Of a stretch of DNA of 64,000 bases, positions 32,930 through 43,963 are shown piece by piece. The position numbers and the translations under genes were made by a program. The first letter of the stretch is position 1. The number at the start of each line of letters is the position of its first letter. The stretch spans positions 124,001 through 188,000 of the forward strand of contig PGZF01000003.1 in NCBI GenBank assembly GCA_002840125.1, in the 5' to 3' direction. The DNA is from Gammaproteobacteria bacterium HGW-Gammaproteobacteria-15 (GTDB lineage Bacteria > Pseudomonadota > Gammaproteobacteria > Enterobacterales > Alteromonadaceae). The notes under the pieces were generated by a model, which worked only from the letters and a program-made list of their open reading frames with translations, did no database searches and had not been told where the DNA came from.

Positions 32930-34777
32930 TCAGGGTTCCTGCACCGAAGATAACCGGCTATTACGATAACTGGCCCAGCTTAACTGGCGTACTATGCTGC
33001 CATCAGCATTAAGCCGCAATTGTCCGGTAAGGCCGGGAAACACGGCAGACGGCAATTGTTGTTGCTGGCGCAGGCTGCCCACCAGTTTAAAAGCATCATA
33101 CCCCATGGCAAACAAACGCTGCAGTGTTTCATCCTGTTCTTTAAATAATTGCTGGTATTGCGCTCGCAACTCGACTGAACTTTGCTCACCCAGCATCCAG
33201 GGCATTTCGGTAAAGGTCAGGCCGTTTAAATCGCGTAAATCTGTGCTGCTAAGGCTGGTGCTATGACTGCGTGAGCTGGCATAAATAGGCAGCCGTGGTG
33301 CTGTCGGGCTGACAGACACATCAACGAAGGGTTTAAACAACTGGGTTTGCACCGGATCGGCAATAAGGTAAATGGCATCAATATCTAACCGGCTGTGCGG
33401 CTCGGTTTCCAGTTTTTGTGGCACCAGGCTATTAATTTGTTTTAAGCGTTCGCGGCTGCGATCAGTTTCCAGTAAACGGGCGATCAGCGCTTCCAGATCC
33501 TCTTTGCTATTAAACTGGTAGCTTTCAGCCGGTTGGTGGCCCAGTTGCTGCCACTGGCGGCTAAAGTGCTGCTGCATTCGCACCGCGATGTTATTAGCGG
33601 CACTGATCACCACCGGGCGGCGGTAGTTTTTTTGCTGAAACAGTTCGGCTACCTGCGTGGCCTCATCTTCCATGCTAAGGGCAAAATAAAATTTATCTTT
33701 GGCGTTAGTTTTCGTTGTGTCGTGCGTATTTAAGAACAGCGTTGGCCAGGGCCAGTCGGCTTCATTGCTGATAGTGTCGACCTGTTCTTTTAACAAAGGC
33801 CCGATCACAAACTCGGCCTGCAGGGCACTGATTTGCTCACGCAGTGCACTGGCTGACTGCTGGCTGTCGATAAACACCAGCTCAGCAGTATTGGCACTGG
33901 CAGCGGCCAGTATGCCGTATTGAATGGCCTGAGCATGCTGGCGGAACTGACCTTGCAGTGGCAATAACACGGCAATTTTTGCCGGCTGAAACGGTTGTAG
34001 GCTAAACAGTTGCTGCACGGCTTCAGGTAGCTGTTGTAACCGCGGCATACTACTGTAGCGCCGCTGCCAGTCGGCAAATGCCTGTTGCAATGCCGCCGGG
34101 CTGCCGATATGGCGCCGGCTTAACTGAGCCAGGCTAAGCCAGGCCAGGGTATTTTGCCGGGCATTTACCCGCAGGCTTTCCAACTGGCTGTCGCTAAGCG
34201 CGCTGAGATTACGCCAGAGTAAATCATTATATTGCGGGTACTGGGTGCTGGCATTGCCGTATTGTTCCAGTTGCAGCAAGCTGCGGCTGGCGGCCAGATA
34301 GCGGCGTTGCTCACTGTGATAGCTGGCAGTTAGCCAGAGAAAGTCGGCCTGATCAGTACGGGCAACGTCTTTTATCTCGGTTTTTTCCAGCAAGTTGCTC
34401 AGGTTTGCATGTTGGCCGGTAGCAATATAAGCCTGTAGCAGAGGCAGCAGGTTTTGCTGACGGATCTGCACAAACGGGCTTTGTTTCAGGTTTTCACAGA
34501 TGGCCAGCGCCAGCAGGTAATCCTGCTCAACCAGCGCCTGACGCGCCGCTTTAAGCAAATGATAATGCTGCGGCTCGGCCTGATAATTCGCCGCCAACTG
34601 GTATAGCTGGCGGGCAGCAACACCGGTTTTAGCCTCGTCCCCGGCCACAGCTTCACTGCGTAGCGGGGTATCTGTCTGGCGTTGTTGCGGGCTTTGCGCG
34701 CAACTGCTTAGCACGCCTGCGGCGCAGAGAAATAACAAAGGCTTTAATTTGCTGGAAGTCACAATGCACAGTACCAT
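32930..34777 (-). CDS. lpoA: Penicillin-binding protein activator LpoA (YraM)
   Basis: A 615-aa outer-membrane lipoprotein that reaches through the periplasm to activate PBP1A. The lipobox is VLSSC (Cys about residue 26). Residues about 50-265 form TPR-like helices. The C-terminal half has a periplasmic-binding-protein fold (KIAVLLPLQGQFRQHAQAIQYG; AYDAFKLVGSL). The start is ATG 34777; a GTG six codons on is an alternative, and neither has a clear ribosome site. It is divergent from rsmI. Confidence 0.95.
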   Translation of the reverse strand: MVLCIVTSSKLKPLLFLCAAGVLSSCAQSPQQRQTDTPLRSEAVAGDEAKTGVAARQLYQLAANYQAEPQHYHLLKAARQALVEQDYLLALAICENLKQSPFVQIRQQNLLPLLQAYIATGQHANLSNLLEKTEIKDVARTDQADFLWLTASYHSEQRRYLAASRSLLQLEQYGNASTQYPQYNDLLWRNLSALSDSQLESLRVNARQNTLAWLSLAQLSRRHIGSPAALQQAFADWQRRYSSMPRLQQLPEAVQQLFSLQPFQPAKIAVLLPLQGQFRQHAQAIQYGILAAASANTAELVFIDSQQSASALREQISALQAEFVIGPLLKEQVDTISNEADWPWPTLFLNTHDTTKTNAKDKFYFALSMEDEATQVAELFQQKNYRRPVVISAANNIAVRMQQHFSRQWQQLGHQPAESYQFNSKEDLEALIARLLETDRSRERLKQINSLVPQKLETEPHSRLDIDAIYLIADPVQTQLFKPFVDVSVSPTAPRLPIYASSRSHSTSLSSTDLRDLNGLTFTEMPWMLGEQSSVELRAQYQQLFKEQDETLQRLFAMGYDAFKLVGSLRQQQQLPSAVFPGLTGQLRLNADGSIVRQLSWASYRNSRLSSVQEP

Positions 34778-34848
34778 AGCGAAACAATGGTCTTATCTTA
34801 CTGAGACTACCGGTTAAGCTCAATTAAATAGCGTACATTAATCATCAA

Positions 34849-35700
34849 ATGGCAAAAGATAACGGTTTTTTATATGTAGTGGCGACCCCGATAGGCAATC
34901 TGGACGATATCAGCCAGCGTGCTATTGACACCTTAAAACAGGCCGACTGGATAGCCGCCGAAGATACGCGCCACACCGGGCGCCTGCTGTCACATCTTGG
35001 TATCAATGCCAAAACTCTGGCATTGCATGATCACAACGAAAAACAACGTGCTGCCGGTATTATTCAAAAGTGTTTGGCCGGTGAGCATGTGGCGCTGGTG
35101 TCAGATGCTGGCACGCCGCTGATAAGCGACCCCGGCTACAGTTTAGTGCGCCAGTGCCGCGACGCCGGTGTGCGGGTAATTCCCATTCCCGGCCCCTGTG
35201 CCTTAATTACCGCCTTATGCGCAGCTGGTTTACCCACCGACAAATTTCATTTTATCGGCTTTTTACTGCCGAAAAGCCAACAGCGGCAAAACCAGCTGGC
35301 AGATATTCCGGCCGGTGTCGGCACTATTATTTGTTACGACACCGCGCGGCGCATTAAAGACACGCTACAGGATGTGGTTGTGGTCTTCGGGCCTGAGCGC
35401 GAGTTAGTGCTGGCCAAAGAGCTGACCAAAACCTTTGAGCATCTGGAATATGGCACAGCGGCACAGATCACCGCCTGGCTGGAAGCCGATCCACAGCGCT
35501 GCCAGGGCGAAATGGTATTAATGATAGCGCCCACACCAAAAGCCGAAAGTGAAATAAGCGAAGCCGAGCTTGGCACCCTTAAGCTTTTGTTAACCGAGTT
35601 GCCGCTGAAAAAGGCTGCTGCGTTAACGGCACAAATTCACGGCGGCAAGAAAAACGCTTTATATAAAGTGGCACTGCAATTGTCTGGTGAAACCGAATAA
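34849..35700 (+). CDS. rsmI: 16S rRNA (cytidine(1402)-2'-O)-methyltransferase RsmI
   Basis: A 283-aa SAM-dependent enzyme of the tetrapyrrole-methylase fold that methylates C1402 of 16S rRNA. Motifs seen are LYVVATPIGNLDDIS, IAAEDTRHTGRLL, VALVSDAGTPLISDPGY and IPIPGPCALITALCAAGLP. Its partner for C1402, rsmH, lies in the same window in the dcw cluster. The rnpB gene begins 20 bases after the stop. Confidence 0.97.
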   Translation: MAKDNGFLYVVATPIGNLDDISQRAIDTLKQADWIAAEDTRHTGRLLSHLGINAKTLALHDHNEKQRAAGIIQKCLAGEHVALVSDAGTPLISDPGYSLVRQCRDAGVRVIPIPGPCALITALCAAGLPTDKFHFIGFLLPKSQQRQNQLADIPAGVGTIICYDTARRIKDTLQDVVVVFGPERELVLAKELTKTFEHLEYGTAAQITAWLEADPQRCQGEMVLMIAPTPKAESEISEAELGTLKLLLTELPLKKAAALTAQIHGGKKNALYKVALQLSGETE

Positions 35701-35719
35701 AACCGGTATAATCGCCGCC

Positions 35720-36087
<368 letters not shown>

Positions 36088-36099
36088 CCAAACACCACA

Positions 36100-36129
36100 A
36101 AAACCGCAGCTGTAACAAGCTGCGGTTTT
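36100..36129 (+). terminator. rnpB terminator
   Basis: AAAACCGCAGCT and AGCTGCGGTTTT form a 12-bp stem with loop GTAACA, followed by TTG-TTTT. Its 3' half is repeated at 40780, beyond the lipoprotein genes. Confidence 0.93.
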
Positions 36130-36133
36130 TTGT
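36107..36133 (+). repeat. Direct repeat at rnpB terminator, left copy
   Basis: The 27 bases from CAGCTGTAACA through TGCGGTTTTTTGT recur at 40780-40805 with two substitutions and one base missing from the T run. The pair brackets a 4.65-kb segment, so it may mark the ends of inserted or duplicated DNA. Confidence 0.65.
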
Positions 36134-36169
36134 TTTCAGCTTCTGCATGTTCGTTGTTTTCTCTGCCAT

Positions 36170-36259
36170 AAAAATTACCATTACTTAATCTTTGATTTGT
36201 AAAGCTTGTTGCAAAATTGGCTAAAAAACACCTTGTGAATTTGTAATTATTTGTATATC
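36170..36259 (+). repeat. 90-base upstream module, copy 1
   Basis: This AT-rich segment matches 38829-38918 at 88 of 90 positions. It lies 41 bases before riboswitch 1, where the promoter should be. The bases between the module and the riboswitch are not conserved, so the module probably carries the promoter and shared control sites. Confidence 0.85.
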
Positions 36260-36300
36260 GTGCGTCTGTTCAGCTTGGGTTCATTTTGATTGCAAATCAC

Positions 36301-36407
36301 AAGCTAAGACAATTAAAGGGCAAACTGCACCGAAAGGGCAGGACGCAAAGCCGCTGGTCTAATAATGTTCGTACGAATGTTAATGACGGCAGTGGTTGCA
36401 TTAGCTT
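36301..36407 (+). ncRNA. Cyclic di-GMP-I riboswitch (GEMM-I), copy 1
   Basis: P1 is AAGCTAA (36301-36307) with TTAGCTT (36401-36407). Inside are the conserved GGCAAAC, a stem capped by the GAAA tetraloop (CTGCACC-GAAA-GGGCAG), the invariant GGACGCAAAGCC and GGTCTAA, and a second stem CCGCTG with CAGTGG. These are the hallmarks of the c-di-GMP-I aptamer. It lies 150 bases before the start of a lipoprotein gene. No clear terminator follows the aptamer, so control may be translational or use a structure I did not identify. Confidence 0.94.
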
Positions 36408-36557
36408 AGTCGCATATGCCGAAGTAACCAGTGTAGCTTTTTACGCCACCCGGCCAGCACTTTCTATGTAGTTTTCCCTTACTTATCGGCAGCTATAACT
36501 GTTGCCACCCGGCTATTGCAGGATATAGGAATTGCGGTTAGCAATGGTGTAAAACAT

Positions 36558-37928
36558 ATGACTCAATATATAAAACAGATCTTGCTGGTTTGCTCAAGCA
36601 TAATACTGCTTAGCGCATGCGCTCAAAGCAAATCTCCCGGACAAAGTAAGCCTCCGGTACAAAGCTATCCGCACAGCGACATTGAAATTAAGTATGCAGT
36701 TCGCCATTTCGAAGCAGATTTAGTTCAGTCAGTACCGAAGTTTAAAGGTAACTACCTTAGCCGTGAGCAACTTGAAACCATAATCAGAAAGCATTTTATC
36801 ACCCAGTTGGCAGAGCAAAACCTGCTGGCAGCAGAAGACGATATCAACGTAGTTGATTTGGATATCTTTGTTGATTATTCCCGTCGCTTTGTCGGTGACG
36901 CCACCCCGTTTCCTGTTGAGAAAATGGTATCTCCGATCATAGCCTTGCATGAAAACAGCTACTTAGGTGATGTGGTTATCCGCAGTAAAGTTAGTGGCGG
37001 TATGGCACTTGCAGACATATTTAACGGCCTTACCACTCACAATATAGAACTTGAACATAAAACCGCGCAAGCCATTGCCAACAGCTTGATCAAACGGCTG
37101 ATTAGCTCGATGCAATACGACAAGAATGCGTTTGCTGCAATAACTGCTGGTATGTCCGTTGAGCAGATAAAACAAAAGCGGCTGTATACCAAAAAAGAGG
37201 TATTAAACAAAGCTAAACCAGCGGGTTTAGCCTCAGAGCAATATCTGCCCGAAGAACTGGTGCAAAGTTATCTGTTATCGTTAACAGAAGGTAATGCGGC
37301 TCAGCGTATTGATTTATATAAGCAACTGATCTCTGAATGGAATAACAGTACTGCTGTATATGACGTTATTAATGCCAAGGTATTGGCAGGTTACCAAAAC
37401 ACCGCAGCTGCGGATGTAGAGGAAATGACTTGGGCGACTAAAGCACTTGCCTATTCCGGTTTAGAGCGATACCGCCCAACGCTGGATACGGTAGTGACCG
37501 GCGACGCACCGCAAAAGCTGCAGGGCTACGTTAAAAAGTACCTTGAGACTATGACTGTTCGTTCAGAGCAGGCCAACGTAATCCATGATATTTCAACCAT
37601 GTATCCTGAACTGGATTGGCAAACTAACCAACTGCTAAATATGTTGAATAGCACCGACAGTTCGTTGCGGCTTGACGCAGTAAAAGTTATTTATAAACAA
37701 CAGCTTAATAATGAGCGATTGCTGGATGAACTAAGTGACATTCTGCAACGTGAAGCCAAGGTGCAACGTAACCGCTACGCCGGCTACTCTGACTTCCACG
37801 CCTGGAGTTGCAGGGTACTGGGGAGTTCCGGCAATGCTAAATACAAAGCAGTTTTAACTGATCTTGCCGACAATGCATACACCTACAAAGTGCGGGAATT
37901 CGCCGGTAAGTTTGTCCACAAATTGTAA
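36558..37928 (+). CDS. Lipoprotein of unknown function under c-di-GMP riboswitch
   Basis: A 456-aa protein. ATG 36558 gives a good lipoprotein signal (MTQYIKQILLVCSSIILL then SAC, Cys about residue 21). A TTG start 14 codons earlier is possible but would bury the signal. Residues about 35-190 look mixed alpha/beta (VVDLDIFVDYSRRFVGD). Residues about 230-456 are helical and repeat-like (LQGYVKKYLETM, DSSLRLDAVKVIYKQQ), suggesting HEAT-type repeats. I do not recognise the family. The expected position is the envelope, probably the outer membrane. Expression should follow c-di-GMP through the riboswitch upstream. Confidence 0.8.
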   Translation: MTQYIKQILLVCSSIILLSACAQSKSPGQSKPPVQSYPHSDIEIKYAVRHFEADLVQSVPKFKGNYLSREQLETIIRKHFITQLAEQNLLAAEDDINVVDLDIFVDYSRRFVGDATPFPVEKMVSPIIALHENSYLGDVVIRSKVSGGMALADIFNGLTTHNIELEHKTAQAIANSLIKRLISSMQYDKNAFAAITAGMSVEQIKQKRLYTKKEVLNKAKPAGLASEQYLPEELVQSYLLSLTEGNAAQRIDLYKQLISEWNNSTAVYDVINAKVLAGYQNTAAADVEEMTWATKALAYSGLERYRPTLDTVVTGDAPQKLQGYVKKYLETMTVRSEQANVIHDISTMYPELDWQTNQLLNMLNSTDSSLRLDAVKVIYKQQLNNERLLDELSDILQREAKVQRNRYAGYSDFHAWSCRVLGSSGNAKYKAVLTDLADNAYTYKVREFAGKFVHKL

Positions 37929-37938
37929 GCATTACATT

Positions 37939-37968
37939 CAGCGACAGCTGGCTATGCGGATGTCGCTG
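37939..37968 (+). terminator. Hairpin after the first lipoprotein gene
   Basis: CAGCGACA and TGTCGCTG form an 8-bp stem 10 bases past the stop. It lacks a T-tract (GTTCTG follows), so it is a weak terminator candidate. The rest of 37969-38146 shows no gene. Confidence 0.45.
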
Positions 37969-38146
37969 GTTCTGCCCTTGGTAATTATTTAACCGGCGGC
38001 AGGACGACAATGATGATGAAAAACGGGGCGGAGCCTAAAGCCACTTAAAAAATTATTAGCTAAAAAAGTATGAGATCAGTGCTGAGCATTTTCGGCATCT
38101 GGTAATACTACATTTTATAACTATTACGGAAATATTAGGCTCGATT

Positions 38147-38677
38147 ATGCTTAAAAAAACACTATTTACATCATGCTTATTAATACTGCTTCTCACTTCA
38201 TGCTCGTCGTATCAATACAAGCAATATGAAGCCATTATTGATAAGGGGAATACTCCAATTCTTGATTTGTCTCAGGATAGCGATGCTGCATCAGTTATTT
38301 ATTTTAACTCAGTAACATACAGAACTATGGGTATCGCCTTCCACCGGCTTTTGTTAGCTACAGGCTTTGATGGAAAGGTGCTGGAGGGGGCGGGAAGGCA
38401 AGCGCTGCTCGATGTAAATGGTTATCAGGCTATTAAAGTTCCTGCAGGGATCCATAGTCTGGATTACTGCTGGGTATCAATGAATGCGCTTGGTAGCGGT
38501 GGTGCAAAATGTAACTTCAAAGCAAAAGATGTGGTATTTGAACCGGGAAAAAACTATCTGGTTAATTGGCAAAGCAGTAGCAGTATTAAAGGCTCTCCCG
38601 GCGGAAGTGAGCACCAGATTAACATTGAAACCTTTATAAGTGATTTTGATACAGGGGAAGTTATATACCCTAAATAG
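38147..38677 (+). CDS. Small lipoprotein of unknown function
   Basis: A 176-aa protein with signal MLKKTLFTSCLLILLLTSC; the lipobox is LLTSC (Cys 19). The C-terminal part (YQAIKVPAGIHSLDYCW ... FEPGKNYLVNWQ) is beta-rich and loosely recalls DUF2846-type lipoproteins, in which a similar PPG-H motif occurs; this is a weak likeness. It lies between the two riboswitch-controlled genes, has no riboswitch of its own, and may be read through from the first. A 6-bp hairpin at 38721-38739 (ATGCGG/CCGCAT) follows it. Confidence 0.75.
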   Translation: MLKKTLFTSCLLILLLTSCSSYQYKQYEAIIDKGNTPILDLSQDSDAASVIYFNSVTYRTMGIAFHRLLLATGFDGKVLEGAGRQALLDVNGYQAIKVPAGIHSLDYCWVSMNALGSGGAKCNFKAKDVVFEPGKNYLVNWQSSSSIKGSPGGSEHQINIETFISDFDTGEVIYPK

Positions 38678-38828
38678 GTTTTAACTCCAACCCTGACCAT
38701 GAATTTAGCCCTCACATACAATGCGGTAATTCGCCGCATCAAGCAAATATCTTCAGTGGCGCAGCCAGTTGTGCCACCGCTCTGTTATAAAGCAACTTCC
38801 CCCGTTTCTCTGTTTTTCCTCTTCCCGA

Positions 38829-38918
38829 AAAAATTATCATTACTTAATCTTTGATTTGTAAAGCTTGTTGCAAAATTGGCTAAAAAACAACTTGTGAATT
38901 TGTAATTATTTGTATATC
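38829..38918 (+). repeat. 90-base upstream module, copy 2
   Basis: Matches 36170-36259 at 88 of 90 positions and again precedes a c-di-GMP-I riboswitch, here by 45 bases. The stretch 38678-39243 has no gene: it holds two small hairpins (38721-38739 and about 38757-38776), this module, riboswitch 2 and its leader. Confidence 0.85.
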
Positions 38919-38963
38919 TTACTGTCCGTTCAGCTTGAGTTAATGCAATAGCGTTCTCGTTTA

Positions 38964-39071
38964 AAGCTGAGGCAATTAAAAGGCAAACTGTACCGAAAGG
39001 TCAGGACGCAAAGCCGCTGGTCTAAGAATGTTCGTTACGAATGTTAATGATGGCAGTGGTTGCATTAGCTT
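38964..39071 (+). ncRNA. Cyclic di-GMP-I riboswitch (GEMM-I), copy 2
   Basis: P1 is AAGCTGA (38964-38970) with TTAGCTT (39065-39071), including one G-U pair. The core repeats GGCAAAC, CTGTACC-GAAA-GGTCAG, GGACGCAAAGCC, GGTCTAA and TGGCAGTGG. Substitutions relative to copy 1 fall mainly in stems and variable loops. It lies 172 bases upstream of the PT-rich lipoprotein gene. GATGC-N6-GCATC followed by GGATGA and seven Ts (39199-39227) could be the terminator of its expression platform. Confidence 0.94.
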
Positions 39072-39243
39072 AGTCACATCTGTTTGATGTCAATCATGGC
39101 GGTACTTTTTACCGTTATCCGATTATGCCTATCTATGCCGTCTGTCTTTATTCGTCGTGTGGCGCAGCCATCACGGCTTCTTCATTTGGTTTGCTATTGA
39201 TGCCAGAGCGCATCGGATGATTTTTTTGCATGGAGAGTAAAAA

Positions 39244-40716
<1,473 letters not shown>

Positions 40717-40730
40717 TGTTGTGTGGTTAT

Positions 40731-40765
40731 AAAAAGCCGGGGTAGTTAACTACCCCGGCTTTTTT
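40731..40765 (+). terminator. Strong terminator after the PT-stalk lipoprotein
   Basis: AAAAAGCCGGGGTAGTT continues into its exact complement AACTACCCCGGCTTTTT. This is a perfect palindrome with A and T tracts at its ends, able to act in both directions. Confidence 0.95.
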
Positions 40766-40779
40766 ATGCAGCAAGAACA

Positions 40780-40805
40780 CAGCTGTAACAGGTTGCGGTT
40801 TTTGT
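40780..40805 (+). repeat. Direct repeat of rnpB terminator, right copy
   Basis: CAGCTGTAACAGGTTGCGGT plus TTTTGT nearly repeats 36107-36133. The left arm of the hairpin is not kept here, so this looks like a leftover rather than a working terminator. Confidence 0.65.
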
Positions 40806-40823
40806 AGCGTACTGGCAGAAAAA

Positions 40824-40842
40824 AGCCCGCATAAAGCGGGCT
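40824..40842 (-). terminator. Terminator of the TonB receptor gene
   Basis: AGCCCGC and GCGGGCT with a 5-base loop. Read on the minus strand it is followed by a run of six Ts. It lies about 100 bases beyond the receptor stop. Confidence 0.85.
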
Positions 40843-40939
40843 GAAAAATCACCAGGAACAGGTGTGGAACACTATTAGATCTAATTGTCATCCATGACGG
40901 GGTATTACCAGCGGCTCTGATGGCTTGCTGGTAAAGTAG

Positions 40940-43789
40940 TTACATAAACTTATATTCCAGCAATAGCGTATAGGAACGACCACGCGGATCAGCTATACGT
41001 GGTTCCCACGCAGCGCCGGCTGCGAAGTCATTCTGGTGCGCAGTAAACGGCGGATCTTCATCAAACAGGTTTTTGATGCCAAAAGTTACACTAAGGTCGT
41101 CTATACCTTTGTATGTAACGCTGTAATTGTACGTAATGTATTCATCGACTTTAGGGTTCCATTGAGATGGGACATAAGTCTCGTTACGTACACTTACAGG
41201 CAGCTCGTCATTGTAACCATCGCGATAAAGCTGCGTCAGGCTATGGCTCCAATCTCCCAGTACATACGTGAAGTTCAGAGTATGTTTCCATTTAATCGGC
41301 AGGTTGTAATAACGAACATAGTCACCTACTTGATTCTCACTATAAGGTAAGCTATCAATGCCTTTGGTTTTAAAGGTATCGATGTAGCTGCCGTTAAGGT
41401 TGATTCTCCATGCCCCGCCGGCCAGTTCACCGGTTAAGTTTGCGTCAATCTCGATACCTCGCGTTAGGGTACCGCCTGAGTTGATATAGCGGCGGTCAAT
41501 GGCGACAACTTCGCCTTGAGCATTGCGCAACCAGTTAGCGCTGAACAGATCATAGTTTTCGATTAGCACATCTCTTGGTGCCGAGCGGATAGTGTCGGTA
41601 CGTTCGATTTCCCACCAGTCAACACTGAAGTTAAAGTTTTCAGTTGGTACAGCAACGAAACCAAAGCTTTTCTGTTCCGATTCTTCCGGATCAAGATCTT
41701 CTTTGCCACCAAAGATCTCTACAGGTTGAATACGCTCACAACCTACAATGTTTTCATCCGCTACACCACCGGGGCAAGTTGCCGGATCAGCTAAATCTAG
41801 GCCGGTATACTGAGACTCCGTCAAACCATTAAATAACTGGTTGAATGAAGGCACTTTGAAACCGGTACTATAAGCGCCGCGAAACATAAGTTCTTCTATC
41901 GGACGATAGCTGAACGATATTTTCGGGTTTGTAGTGCTGCCAAAACCATCATATTTATCGTAACGGCCTGCCAGAGTGACATCCAGGTTATCTAATACCG
42001 GCAGATAAATTTCCGCGAACACTGCTTTAATATCGCGGCTTACTTTGTCCAGAACGTTCGCATTGTCAAAAGGCGCATTGAAGATCGGCCGCAGTTCAGC
42101 ACGCTCATCTCCGTTAAATTTAAACTCTTCACGGCGTAAATCCGTTCCCGCAGCCATCATGATAGTGCCGCCAGGGAGTTCCAGGCCTACTTCACCAGAG
42201 AAGGTGGCGTCGATTTGCGTCATGATGGACTCGCCGCCATAGAGTTTAACGCCGTAAGCAGAAGCTGCATTTAATGCTGCCATACCTTCGGCTGACTGAC
42301 TTTCGCTAGGCATCAAGAATGGATTAATTAAACCACTACCCAGTACTTCCTGCAGTTCAGCGGTGTAGTGATAACCAGTACCTAAAGTGGAGTCTGACTT
42401 GCTTGATGCTCGGGACACACCTATGTTGTAATCCCAGTTTGCAACTATACCTTCAAGTGCTGCCAGTAAACGGTATGACTTTGTTGTGGTCTCAATTTCA
42501 CGCGGACCACAAGCCATACAACGCCAACGGTACGCGATACGTTCACCGTAGTTTAATTGATCAGCACCGAAATAACCGGCCAAAGCGTTGTAGATAGTAT
42601 CGTAAGCTGCACCTGTACTCGGATACCAGGTATCAGGGCCGAAGGTCGAACCCGGGGAAATCTGGTTAGGTTCAAATGCCTTGCTGACATCTACCTGAGA
42701 TGCAACAAACTCCAAGGTCGCTGTATGCTCTTCAGCCAATTTAAAGCTTGCCCGGCCAATAAAGTCGATACTTTCCTGAGGCTGTTGAATACGCGCTGCC
42801 GCTGGATAATCCCAGGCACAGGCGTACCGGGATGACTCTGAGCTCCAAAGCCGTTGATCGTAGGGCCCCATCATATCGCCGCCACTTTCACAGCCAGAAG
42901 CACCTGGTAAATCCAGGATATTTACAGCGATAATTGACTGGCCGTCTAATGGATCTGTCAGGCCTGTTCCAATCAGGTTCGGCTGTGTCGCGCCGCGGTT
43001 AAATACTGTAGCAAAGGGGGTGCCCCGGGTGTCTGGAGACAACCCACGCTCTGGCTGAAATGTATTAGAGAAGTCACGGTCGTTGCCGTTAAGAACTTCA
43101 TTCTTTTTATATGACAGAGTACCGAAGACGTTCCAGCCGTCTTTGTTAATGTCGCCAGTTCCGAACAGAATATTGGTGCGATAAATGTTCCCACCACCAG
43201 CTTCTGTATGGTCGGCAAAGACTGAAGCTTCGGCGCCGGTATAGTCAGTTTTAGTGATAAAGTTGATAACACCACCGATTGCATCAGTGCCGTAAACAGC
43301 TGATGCGCCGTCTCGTAATACCTCCACTCGTTCAAGGGCTGCAAATGGAATAGAGTTTAAGTCTACCGCACGGCCTTTCAAACCGTGAGTTGCGACGCGA
43401 CGGCCATTTAACAAAACCAGCGTTGCATCGGAGCCCTGACCACGCAGGTTGGCGCCAGACACACCGTTATTGCCTCGCTGCTCTTCTGACACTATACCGC
43501 CATTACTGGCCAAGTTATCTGATGAGTTACCAGCGATATTCATTTGCAATAACAACTGTTCTGCTGATGTTATACCTGCGGCGTTGATGTCTGCCCGGCT
43601 AAACACGGTTATCGGCAAGTCACCTTCTATCGCAGTACGTTTGATGCTGGAGCCGGTAACCCTGATCCGCTCCACTTTAGCATCAGCATCGGTTTCCGCA
43701 GCTTCGTCTTGCTGTGGGACGTTTTGAGCGAATACTTGTGTACTCAGACCTGCTAGGGCAAGGGCCTGAATGAGTTTATTCCACTTCAT
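40940..43789 (-). CDS. TonB-dependent outer-membrane receptor
   Basis: A 949-aa protein. ATG 43789 is preceded by AGGAG at -9. The signal peptide ends at VFAQ (about residue 22). The TonB-box region lies near ERIRVTGSSIKR. The plug domain (about 50-180) has the signatures LRGQGSDATLVLLNGRRV, LERVEVLRDGASAVYG and AIGGVINFITK. A 22-strand barrel follows and ends YTLLLEYKFM, with the aromatic last residue group usual for outer-membrane barrels. Large receptors of this type in Alteromonadales often import peptides or other organic nutrients. The divergent NlpC/P60 and Ala-Glu epimerase genes suggest murein peptides as substrate; this is inferred. Confidence 0.94.
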   Translation of the reverse strand: MKWNKLIQALALAGLSTQVFAQNVPQQDEAAETDADAKVERIRVTGSSIKRTAIEGDLPITVFSRADINAAGITSAEQLLLQMNIAGNSSDNLASNGGIVSEEQRGNNGVSGANLRGQGSDATLVLLNGRRVATHGLKGRAVDLNSIPFAALERVEVLRDGASAVYGTDAIGGVINFITKTDYTGAEASVFADHTEAGGGNIYRTNILFGTGDINKDGWNVFGTLSYKKNEVLNGNDRDFSNTFQPERGLSPDTRGTPFATVFNRGATQPNLIGTGLTDPLDGQSIIAVNILDLPGASGCESGGDMMGPYDQRLWSSESSRYACAWDYPAAARIQQPQESIDFIGRASFKLAEEHTATLEFVASQVDVSKAFEPNQISPGSTFGPDTWYPSTGAAYDTIYNALAGYFGADQLNYGERIAYRWRCMACGPREIETTTKSYRLLAALEGIVANWDYNIGVSRASSKSDSTLGTGYHYTAELQEVLGSGLINPFLMPSESQSAEGMAALNAASAYGVKLYGGESIMTQIDATFSGEVGLELPGGTIMMAAGTDLRREEFKFNGDERAELRPIFNAPFDNANVLDKVSRDIKAVFAEIYLPVLDNLDVTLAGRYDKYDGFGSTTNPKISFSYRPIEELMFRGAYSTGFKVPSFNQLFNGLTESQYTGLDLADPATCPGGVADENIVGCERIQPVEIFGGKEDLDPEESEQKSFGFVAVPTENFNFSVDWWEIERTDTIRSAPRDVLIENYDLFSANWLRNAQGEVVAIDRRYINSGGTLTRGIEIDANLTGELAGGAWRINLNGSYIDTFKTKGIDSLPYSENQVGDYVRYYNLPIKWKHTLNFTYVLGDWSHSLTQLYRDGYNDELPVSVRNETYVPSQWNPKVDEYITYNYSVTYKGIDDLSVTFGIKNLFDEDPPFTAHQNDFAAGAAWEPRIADPRGRSYTLLLEYKFM

Positions 43790-43926
43790 CACTTTTTCTC
43801 CTGGATTTACAATTGTGTCTTATTTTTTTATCGCTATCCGTTTGTCGGGTTCTGATTGCCCGTTTCTGATGTTTGTTGGCAGATGTTTATTTTCTGCTCA
43901 AAATTAACATAGCAATATTTTATTTC

Positions 43927-43958
43927 TTTTGAAAATAATTTATGCTGATTTTTCAAAA
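43927..43958. promoter_or_regulatory. Inverted repeat, operator candidate
   Basis: TTTTGAAAA and TTTTCAAAA are separated by 14 bases (23 bases between arm centres, about two helical turns) in the divergent region between the TonB receptor and the NlpC gene. TGAAA-type half sites are common for RpiR-family regulators, and an rpiR gene is part of this locus. Confidence 0.45.
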
Positions 43959-43963
43959 TAATT

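Noticed and set aside
36286..36471. Open frame of 61 codons over the first riboswitch
   Set aside because: It covers the aptamer core, whose conservation with the second copy follows RNA pairing and includes a one-base indel that would break the frame.
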